A stretch of 13,648 nt of DNA from positions 1 through 13,648 of the forward strand of contig DAOTTW010000168.1 of NCBI GenBank assembly GCA_034437615.1, given 5' to 3'. This document shows, in pieces, positions 7,575-13,208 of the stretch (positions are counted from its first letter, which is position 1; each line of letters begins with the position of its first letter). The notes under the pieces are model-generated. The model worked only from the letters and a program-made list of their open reading frames with translations. It made no database searches and had not been told where the DNA came from. Both the position numbers and the translations under genes were made by a program. This DNA is from DAOTTW01 sp034437615 (lineage in GTDB: Bacteria; Chloroflexota; Anaerolineae; Aggregatilineales; Phototrophicaceae).

Positions 7575-7717
7575 AGCCCTCACCGGTAACTGCTTAGCCC
7601 TCACCCCAAACCCCTCTCCCGAACGTGCCTTTGGCACTGGGAGAGGGGCTTTAGACGGCTTGCTTCCCCCTCTCCATCGTTGTCTGGGTATGGTCGGAGA
7701 GGGGGATTGAGGGGGTG
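7575..7717. repeat. Composite repeat: two C-rich/G-rich hairpins with outer inverted arms
   Basis: AGCCCTCACC occurs directly twice (7575-7584, 7596-7605). Hairpin I pairs CCCCTCTCCC (7611-7620) with GGGAGAGGGG (7639-7648), all 10 bp, and its loop holds a nested GTGCC-TTT-GGCAC hairpin (7625-7637). Hairpin II pairs CCCCCTCTCC (7666-7675) with GGAGAGGGGG (7696-7705). The far right end GAGGGGGTG (7709-7717) can pair with CACCCC near 7602, so the whole can also fold as one large arm. Because the arms of I and II are near-identical, alternative pairings are possible. There is no U-tract on either strand, so a simple terminator is unlikely. Confidence 0.75.
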
Positions 7718-7740
7718 TTTACAGGGGTAGGTATTTCGGC

Positions 7741-7764
7741 GGACGTGCCATTGCACGTCCCTAC
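7741..7764 (-). repeat. GTAGGGAC-type hairpin repeat, copy 3
   Basis: Perfect 8-bp stem GGACGTGC (7741-7748) and GCACGTCC (7753-7760), loop CATT, ending in GTCCCTAC (7757-7764). That end also pairs with GTAGGGAC of copy 4 across a 13-nt loop, so three hairpins compete for the same bases. Confidence 0.8.
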
Positions 7765-7777
7765 ACAACTGTGAACC

Positions 7778-7800
7778 GTAGGGACACCCAATGGGGTGTC
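7778..7800 (+). repeat. GTAGGGAC-type hairpin repeat, copy 4
   Basis: GTAGGGAC (7778-7785) leads into a perfect 7-bp stem, GACACCC (7783-7789) and GGGTGTC (7794-7800), loop AATG. The stem differs wholly from copies 2 and 3 beyond the shared GGAC, yet pairing is intact. GGGGGCGGCGT follows, as after copy 2. Confidence 0.8.
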
Positions 7801-7803
7801 GGG

Positions 7804-7819
7804 GGCGGCGTCAGCCGCC
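7804..7819. repeat. Small GC-rich hairpin
   Basis: GGCGGC (7804-7809) and GCCGCC (7814-7819) pair perfectly around loop GTCA, immediately after GTAGGGAC copy 4. The equivalent place after copy 2 starts GGCGGCGT but its second arm is not preserved. Confidence 0.6.
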
Positions 7820-7876
7820 ATAAAATACGGTCAAACATCAAATGCCTACCCCTGAAAAGAGACCGAGAGGGGCATA

Positions 7877-7896
7877 GGGTCGATCATGATCGACCC
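7877..7896. repeat. Perfect 20-bp palindrome after the binding-protein gene
   Basis: GGGTCGATCATGATCGACCC is identical to its own reverse complement. It begins 18 nt past the stop codon of the binding-protein gene (stop at 7915-7917, minus strand). There is no run of T after it on the minus strand (TATGCC), so a classical intrinsic terminator is not supported. It could be an RNA hairpin that protects the upstream mRNA end or partly stops transcription before livGFHM, or a dimeric protein site. Confidence 0.7.
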
Positions 7897-7914
7897 GTAC
7901 AGAGGTTTGTGATT

Positions 7915-9261
7915 CTACTCTTCGGTTTCTTCTGTCTCTGTTGCTTCGTCGCCCATATCGCCCATCTGCTCAGCGAGATAGGCTGCTACGTCTGCGATGA
8001 AGGCTTCATCGGTTTCGCAGCGTTCGGCCAGGTCCTCTGGCAGGTTGCAGGGCGGCGCAGCATCCAACAAGGAAACCTCACTCAGCAAGCTGAAGAAGTC
8101 GAACACTTCGCTATCGAGGTTATCCAGTTCGGCCACATACATCGGCACCAACGCCTGATGGTCGGACGGACGGATCGCATAGGTGCCCTTCGGCCCTTCA
8201 AAGATCATGCCCTCAAGCAGAGGGATGAGCGTCTCCGGCAGCGTATCGCCAGCAGCTTCTTCCACGCTCATATACAGGGCTTGCGCAGTTGCGAAGGCGC
8301 ATTCCGTGAACAGGTCGGGGTAGTCGCTGTAAGTGGCGACGTGGTTCTCGACCAGCCAATCATTCGCTGGGGTTTGCGGGAAGGTGTAGTGATACACGCT
8401 CCAGGAGATATTCCCGATCTGGCTGGGGTCGCTTACGGCAACGATGTCATTGGAGTTGAACGCGCCGACGACGTTAATCTGATCCTGCACGCCCAATTCG
8501 GCAATCTGTTGGAACAGCGCCACGCTGGTATCACCCGCCCAGATGGGCAGCATGGCCTCTGCGCCGCTATCCAGCACGGTTTGCAGGTACGCTGTGAAGT
8601 CGGTGGTTTCCAGTGGGGCATAGATGGGGTCTTGCACGAAGTTCACGCCGAATGCTTGCAGTGTGCTTTCAAAGGCGGCGGCGGACGCACGCCCAAAGTC
8701 GTAATCAGCGGCCAGAATCACCCAGTTTTCACCGAGACCTTCGGTGGCGAAGGAAGCCAGCGCACGCGAATCTTGCAGTGTGTTGCGGCAGACGCGGAAC
8801 GTATTCAGGTTGAAATTTTCCTGCGTGATAGAGGGTGAGGCACCCGGCGCGACGAACAGCAGCACGTCGCTATCCAACGCGACCTGTTGCAGGCTCAGCG
8901 TCACGCCCGAACTTGGGGCACCGACCAGGATTTCCGCGAAGTCGGTTTCGATCAGCGAACGGGCTTGGCTGGCGGCTGTGTCGGGGTCGCTGCTGTTATC
9001 ACGTAGCAACACCTGCACGGAGCGCCCGCCGATGGTCAGGTCTTCCAGCGCGGCGTCAACGCTATCGTATTCGGTGGGGTCGATGCCCGCAGCATACAAC
9101 AGGCCGAGCTTGAAGCCGTTCTCCAGTTCGATACCGTAGATCGTCAATGGGCCGGATTGGTCGGTCAGCAGGCCGATGGTCAGCGGTGCGTCGTCTTGCG
9201 CCGAGGCAAACGGTACGGCCCATAGGACCATCAAGAAGGTGATTAATAGTTTGCGCATCAT
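7915..9261 (-). CDS. HAAT-family ABC transporter substrate-binding protein (LivJ/LivK-like)
   Basis: 448 residues, exported type-I periplasmic-binding-fold protein (Peripla_BP_6-like) that delivers solute to LivHM. The signal peptide is MMRKLLITFLMVLWAVPFASA with a probable signal-peptidase-I cut after residue 21 or 22; there is no lipobox cysteine. Fold landmarks are IGLLTDQSGPLTIYGIELEN (29-48), RDNSSDPDTAASQARSLI (87-104), VGAPSSGVTLSL (113-124; a likely ligand-carboxylate contact), DYDFGRASAAAFESTLQAFG (186-205) and FEGPKGTYAIRPSDHQALVP (354-373). A C-terminal addition (about 390-448) carries C405 and C415 and ends in a strongly acidic tail after residue 434. It has a TATAAT promoter 54-81 bp upstream and its own unit before the repeat-rich gap and livGFHM. 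Amino acid, amide or urea are all possible ligands. Tandem ATGs at 9261/9258 leave the start uncertain by one codon. Confidence 0.9.
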   Translation of the reverse strand: MMRKLLITFLMVLWAVPFASAQDDAPLTIGLLTDQSGPLTIYGIELENGFKLGLLYAAGIDPTEYDSVDAALEDLTIGGRSVQVLLRDNSSDPDTAASQARSLIETDFAEILVGAPSSGVTLSLQQVALDSDVLLFVAPGASPSITQENFNLNTFRVCRNTLQDSRALASFATEGLGENWVILAADYDFGRASAAAFESTLQAFGVNFVQDPIYAPLETTDFTAYLQTVLDSGAEAMLPIWAGDTSVALFQQIAELGVQDQINVVGAFNSNDIVAVSDPSQIGNISWSVYHYTFPQTPANDWLVENHVATYSDYPDLFTECAFATAQALYMSVEEAAGDTLPETLIPLLEGMIFEGPKGTYAIRPSDHQALVPMYVAELDNLDSEVFDFFSLLSEVSLLDAAPPCNLPEDLAERCETDEAFIADVAAYLAEQMGDMGDEATETEETEE

Positions 9262-9314
9262 GCAAAATCTCTTTCGTTTGATTTTATATAGTTACCCGCA
9301 TTGTTAGCCTGCCC

Positions 9315-9342
9315 ATTATACCTGATGTGCCGTTGGTGGAAA
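9315..9342 (-). promoter_or_regulatory. Sigma-70-type promoter for the substrate-binding protein gene
   Basis: On the minus strand: -35 TTTCCA (9337-9342, four of six), 16-bp spacer, -10 TATAAT (9315-9320, perfect). It lies in the 97-bp gap after the peptidase gene and gives a leader of about 45 nt with an AAAGAGA ribosome site. It lets the binding protein be transcribed independently of the peptidase gene. Confidence 0.7.
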
Positions 9343-9358
9343 GTACCGCATGTGCTTA

Positions 9359-11308
9359 TCAGTCCGTTACGATGGACAGCGCATAGCGCGTCGGTTGCGT
9401 CGTGACCGGGGCAAAGGGCGCTATCACCAGCGTCACCTGCTGCACATGCGGCGCTAGCGCCAGGGGCCAGGTGTGCGCGTCGTCCTCATCATCATGATTG
9501 CCGCTATTTTCGCCTGGTTCCAGCAGCCAGCGTGTAATCAGGTCGTCGCCAGTGGCGACCTGCTGCGCGACCTGCACCCATACCCGTTGCGGCAGGCGGT
9601 TATCGGTGCGCAGCCAGCCCGCTAGCCGCCAATCGTCGTAGCCCTGCTCAAAATCCTGCCGATAGCCGATGGCGTCGATGCGGATGTTATCCAGCGCCAT
9701 GCCCGGTTGCGTCACGGCGTCATCCGTCAGCATCTCAAAGCCGATCATGACCTGCTGCCCGACGTAAGCATCCAGCGAAATGCGCTCCGTCAGCCACCTA
9801 TCACGCTCATGCACATCAGAGCGCCCGGTGTAGCCTGCGCCGTAGGCGCGTCCGTGCGGATCTTCCGTTGTGGTGTAGGCTGCATCGAGAAGCTGCCAGG
9901 TTTTGCCGCCATCGCTGCTGATGGTCACGTAGGCGTAATCCCAGTAGGTTTCGATGTCATACCACAGGTCATATTGCAGCGTGGCGCTATCGACAGCGGA
10001 TAAATCGAAGCTGCGGGTCATGCGGGTGTGGCTGTCATCGCCCCGGCTGCTAACCATGAACCACTCGGACGCATCCGCCGACGGTGCAGGCAGGTCTAGC
10101 AGGGCCACGTCATCCGGTGCGGATAGGCTGATGTGCAGGTTTTGCGCGTCCCTGAAGTTATCCAGCACATAGACATCGGATGCGTATTGCCGCAGCCAGT
10201 TATCCGCCCGATAGGGATAGGCATAGACGTAAGCCAGTGGTCGCGCTGAGGGCACATCCGGCCAGCGCCCATTGTAGCCATAGATACCGTTTGGCTGCCG
10301 CAGGGCATTCGCTAGCACCCAATCCGCGAAAAACGCATCCACACCCGGCTCACCCATTGACCGCAAAACGGCATCCACACCGCGCAAATCGTCGGCGGCT
10401 TCGGTGCTGAGGCGTTGCAGGGCGTCCAGGCCATAACGCACGTAAAAGTAATCGACAAACAGCATGGACGCGCCGTAATGCGCCGCCAACCCGCCCGACA
10501 GCGGCCAGCGGTTAAGCTGCGTCAGCGGTGCATTTGCGAAGGGGTTCGCGGCCCACAACACATCATCTAAATTCAGGTAGCGCTCGGTGAACATGGATAA
10601 GCCTTCGTCCAGCCAGCCCGCTTCGTTGATGTCCTGATGATGGCGGATCATATGCTGAAACTCGTGTGCGGCGGTGCTGATGACGTAGGGCGTGGCGATG
10701 TTGTAGCCGACGGCCTCTAAATTCAGGATCAGCATTTCGTGCTCGTTGCTGAGCGGGACAACCGCACGCGGATAGATATGCTGGCTGCTGAAATAGGCGG
10801 CGGTGCCGGGGTTGATGCCTGTGGTAAATAGCGCATAGATGCGCGGGTCGCCATCAATGCCGGGTGTGGGTTCGCTGCCCCACAAGCCGCGCACCACATC
10901 GTATACCTGCGCATCAAAGCCCTGCACAAATTGCTGTGCGTTGTTGCGCGTGACGCCCTGACCCATCTGCACCCAGGCGTAAATATGGTCGCCCACCGCC
11001 AGCAATTGCGCCTGGATGACCTGCGCCTGATTGGTGGCTGAATTCACGATGCGAAAATCATCAACTGTGCCGACAGGCAACGGTTGCGTGCGTGCGGGTG
11101 GCTGTGGCGGCAGGTTCGTCAGGCCCAGGAAGCGCCGCGCCAGCGCCACGCGGTCTAACGCTGGTATGTCGGTGGTTTGCAGCGCCTGGGCTGTTGGATA
11201 AGCCGCGTCTGTGTCTTCGTGCAGGGTGGGTGTTTCGGCCTGTGCGCTGCTTATCAGCAGTAGCAGCAGCAAGCACAATACAACCTGCACACGCAAACGT
11301 AAAATCAT
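9359..11308 (-). CDS. Secreted zinc metallopeptidase with C-terminal immune-inhibitor-A-like module
   Basis: 649 residues. The signal peptide MILRLRVQVVLCLLLLLLIS precedes a signal-peptidase-I site (SAQA, cut near 24); the mature protein acts outside the cell. The zinc site is HEFQH (215-219) with a downstream WLDEGLS (232-238), E235 being the likely third ligand, a gluzincin (clan MA) pattern seen in M6/M30-like peptidases. After the catalytic part (to about 345) and a linker, residues about 415-585 match the InhA-type beta-sandwich: SFDLSAVDSATLQYDLWYDI (433-452), YAYVTISSDGGKTW (458-471), FEMLTDDAVTQPGMALDNI (524-542) and WLRTDNRLPQRVWVQV (565-580). A beta-rich end follows. It is joined to the upstream gene by an ATGA overlap and ends with tandem TGA-TAA stops. 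The exact peptidase family and substrate are uncertain; a role in peptide scavenging next to an amino acid transporter is a guess. Confidence 0.85.
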   Translation of the reverse strand: MILRLRVQVVLCLLLLLLISSAQAETPTLHEDTDAAYPTAQALQTTDIPALDRVALARRFLGLTNLPPQPPARTQPLPVGTVDDFRIVNSATNQAQVIQAQLLAVGDHIYAWVQMGQGVTRNNAQQFVQGFDAQVYDVVRGLWGSEPTPGIDGDPRIYALFTTGINPGTAAYFSSQHIYPRAVVPLSNEHEMLILNLEAVGYNIATPYVISTAAHEFQHMIRHHQDINEAGWLDEGLSMFTERYLNLDDVLWAANPFANAPLTQLNRWPLSGGLAAHYGASMLFVDYFYVRYGLDALQRLSTEAADDLRGVDAVLRSMGEPGVDAFFADWVLANALRQPNGIYGYNGRWPDVPSARPLAYVYAYPYRADNWLRQYASDVYVLDNFRDAQNLHISLSAPDDVALLDLPAPSADASEWFMVSSRGDDSHTRMTRSFDLSAVDSATLQYDLWYDIETYWDYAYVTISSDGGKTWQLLDAAYTTTEDPHGRAYGAGYTGRSDVHERDRWLTERISLDAYVGQQVMIGFEMLTDDAVTQPGMALDNIRIDAIGYRQDFEQGYDDWRLAGWLRTDNRLPQRVWVQVAQQVATGDDLITRWLLEPGENSGNHDDEDDAHTWPLALAPHVQQVTLVIAPFAPVTTQPTRYALSIVTD

Positions 11309-13023
11309 TCTATGACCTCGACTGAGAGGCCGATTTCGTCCAGGGCTTGTTCCAGGGCGTCGGCGTCGCCGCGAATAATGCCTGCTGTTGGCCCCAGGCG
11401 TGCGCCCAGGTAGCGCCGCAGCGATGGCTCTTCATAGATGCGATCCAGCACTTCCTCGGAGACGGTGCGCAGCACCAGCAAGCGCTCAAAGGTGGCCTGA
11501 CCCGCCGCACCGCCCTGCCATGTATCGAGCAGACGCGCAACCACAGGCGGCAATTGCCCGCTATGACGCCCCAAAAACGCGCTGATCTGCTGTGTGTTGA
11601 TGCCCTGCATGGCGGCTTGTTGCAGGCCGCTAGCGTCCAGCTTGTATTCATACGGATCATCGCCAGCACGCCAGGACGTAAAGCGTGCCACCTGAAAGCG
11701 GTCCGTGCGTGAGACCTTGCGCGAGACCAGCAGCACGCCATCATCGCGCACCGTGATATTTTCGCTCTGTTCCGGTGGGGATGGCCAGGCCATCGCGCCG
11801 ACAAAGGCCCGACCATAGGCCGTGAGCCTGACCGCATCCTCGGCTAAATCCACCAGCCCAAGCCAGTGCATCGGCCCCGTCAGGTAATATTCCAGCAGAG
11901 CGCCCTCCACCGCATCCCAGCTTTCAAAGCCATTCAGATATTCGCCAGCGTCGTTGCGGATGTACCAGCTATCATAATCGCCGCCGGGCCGCTGAAAGGA
12001 GGGGTCAACCCGCTTAAGCACCTCGATAAAGTCATCCAGCGACCACCACTGGTCTAGCGGCGCATAGTCCTTGATGAAGTTAATCAGTGCTTCGCGGCCC
12101 ACCAGCATGTCATAGGGGAAGCCTTGCGGGTCCGGGTAGAGGCCGGGGACGTGCCACAGATCGCGATAGGTGGTGCTTTCGCGCCAGGCGTCGGCCAGTC
12201 GGCGCACCTGCTCTGAGCGTTTGGCCTGTAGCCAGGGCTGCAAACCGGAGCGCTTGGGGTAAGCCTGGCCCTCTTGGGTGGTGATGAGTTCGGCGCTGAT
12301 GCCAACCGCAAACAGAAACGTCAGGCGCGCGTCGCTGGCCTTGAGCATATGCGGCAACAGCGCCTCTTGATCGTCGGCAATCAGCGTGTCGCCCTCGACG
12401 TTGGCGCTGTGGATGCGCAGATAAGCCAGCAGCGTCACCATGTCGTCCACCAATGAGGTATCGGTGGGCTGCACATTCTCCACTTCATGATCGTCCAGCC
12501 CGAAAACGCCTGCTGTGCCGCCTGCTTCGCCGTCGTCATCCAGCAGCAGCAGATCATCGTCCATGTCTTGCAGGTCGGTATAGGCGGTCTTGTGCACGGG
12601 CAGCCGTTCGGCCAGATCCGCCGGAATGTAGACAATCGGGCGCATCCCGGCCTTGCTTTGCTCGAAGCCCTCTGCAATAAAGCCGCGATAGTACAGGCCC
12701 TCGGCAGGTGTGGCGGGTTGCTTATGGGGCTGCACGCGCTCGATCTGGCCACGCCCCATCTTGCGGATTGCGCCGTAGGTCAGTTCAAATTGCTTGCGTG
12801 GCATCTTCATCTGATTGGCGATTAGCAGTTGCATCGCGCCGCGAGCCTGATCGCTCAGGGCATCCCATTGGGTTTCGACGCGGCTACGGTCCAGCATGGC
12901 ATCGGCCAGCGCTAACGTCAGTTCATCAGGCTTGAGCCTGTTTGCATCTACGCCCCACACCTGGGCCAGCGTCGGCAACAGCCCGACATCTGCATTTTTC
13001 AAAGCTTCGTACAGGTTTTGCAT
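11305..13023 (-). CDS. Helicase-associated (XPB N-terminal-like) domain protein, no motor domain
   Basis: 572 residues, no signal peptide or membrane segment, so cytoplasmic. I recognise only the C-terminal part: residues about 420-510 (ENITVRDDGVLLVSRK, then DDPYEYKLDASGLQQAAMQG, then HSGQLPPVVARLLDTW) look like the Helicase_C_3/XPB-Ssl2 N-terminal domain found in helicase-associated proteins of Actinobacteria and Chloroflexota. There is no Walker A or other helicase motor motif in it. The N-terminal half is helical with an acidic stretch (152-166, DMDDDLLLLDDDGEA), and the middle (about 290-410) is rich in Trp and Tyr. The start at 13023 has AGGGA about 11 nt upstream and an extended -10 promoter at 13059-13067. 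Its stop overlaps the peptidase start (ATGA), so the two are translated together. Function is unknown; a DNA-linked or adaptor role is only implied by the domain. Confidence 0.8.
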   Translation of the reverse strand: MQNLYEALKNADVGLLPTLAQVWGVDANRLKPDELTLALADAMLDRSRVETQWDALSDQARGAMQLLIANQMKMPRKQFELTYGAIRKMGRGQIERVQPHKQPATPAEGLYYRGFIAEGFEQSKAGMRPIVYIPADLAERLPVHKTAYTDLQDMDDDLLLLDDDGEAGGTAGVFGLDDHEVENVQPTDTSLVDDMVTLLAYLRIHSANVEGDTLIADDQEALLPHMLKASDARLTFLFAVGISAELITTQEGQAYPKRSGLQPWLQAKRSEQVRRLADAWRESTTYRDLWHVPGLYPDPQGFPYDMLVGREALINFIKDYAPLDQWWSLDDFIEVLKRVDPSFQRPGGDYDSWYIRNDAGEYLNGFESWDAVEGALLEYYLTGPMHWLGLVDLAEDAVRLTAYGRAFVGAMAWPSPPEQSENITVRDDGVLLVSRKVSRTDRFQVARFTSWRAGDDPYEYKLDASGLQQAAMQGINTQQISAFLGRHSGQLPPVVARLLDTWQGGAAGQATFERLLVLRTVSEEVLDRIYEEPSLRRYLGARLGPTAGIIRGDADALEQALDEIGLSVEVIE

Positions 13024-13058
13024 AGGCTCGTGCGTCCCTAACAGGCTGAGTTTGTGTC

Positions 13059-13067
13059 ATCATAGCA
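13059..13067 (-). promoter_or_regulatory. Extended -10 promoter for the helicase-associated gene
   Basis: On the minus strand TGCTATGAT combines the extended TGn element with TATGAT (13059-13064), five of six consensus bases. No convincing -35 box is visible at 16-18 bp, which is acceptable for an extended -10 promoter. It lies about 36 bp upstream of the ATG at 13023. Confidence 0.45.
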
Positions 13068-13121
13068 CGGTTGGCTGAGTTGCGGCTAATCCGGCAGGCA
13101 ATCACTGGCACGGATGGCTAT

Positions 13122-13149
13122 TTGCGACTATAGTTAGACGTATTATGAT
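13122..13149 (+). promoter_or_regulatory. Probable promoter for the glycerol-1-phosphate dehydrogenase gene
   Basis: Plus strand: -35 TTGCGA (13122-13127, four of six), 16-bp spacer, -10 TATGAT (13144-13149, five of six), 59 bp before the ATG. It is back to back with the minus-strand promoter at 13059-13067 in the 185-bp divergent region. Confidence 0.45.
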
Positions 13150-13208
13150 AAACTGACCGCACATAACGTAACGGTCCGAGTATCGGCACCCAGGAAAGGC
13201 ATAGCTGC

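Larger units (their letters stand above)
7722..7854. repeat. 133-bp MITE/REPIN-like element bounded by a 15-bp inverted repeat
   Basis: CAGGGGTAGGTATTT (7722-7736) is matched inversely by AAATGCCTACCCCTG (7840-7854), 14 of 15 positions. The enclosed DNA holds the head-to-head hairpin pair 7741-7764 and 7778-7800 plus the hairpin 7804-7819. No target-site duplication is obvious in the bases next to either end, and there is no coding capacity. Confidence 0.65.
7420..7914. other. 495-bp gene-free region with stacked palindromic repeats
   Basis: This gap separates the substrate-binding protein gene from livGFHM. I see no coding frame in it: the plus-strand open frame that begins at 7771 continues antisense through the binding-protein gene and has no family features. 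Nearly all of 7493-7896 belongs to inverted repeats: two head-to-head pairs of GTAGGGAC hairpins (7493-7556, 7741-7800), a small GC hairpin (7804-7819), a pair of C-rich/G-rich hairpins (about 7575-7717), an enclosing inverted repeat (7722-7854) and a perfect 20-bp palindrome (7877-7896). The stretch next to livG (7420-7490) is A/T-rich with no clear signal. Confidence 0.8.

Noticed and set aside
7493..7896. CRISPR array or riboswitch in the repeat-rich gap
   Set aside because: The repeats differ in sequence and spacing and alternate in orientation, with no regular spacers; no known riboswitch consensus could be recognised.
7771..8838. Long plus-strand open frame of 355 codons opposite the substrate-binding protein gene
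   Set aside because: It is antisense to a well-supported gene, starts inside the repeat region and shows no family motif; high-GC coding DNA often leaves such frames open.
13030..13043. GTGCGTCCCTAACA as another copy of the GTAGGGAC repeat family
   Set aside because: Only a short word matches, there is no paired stem, and the AGGGA in it is explained as the ribosome site of the helicase-associated gene.
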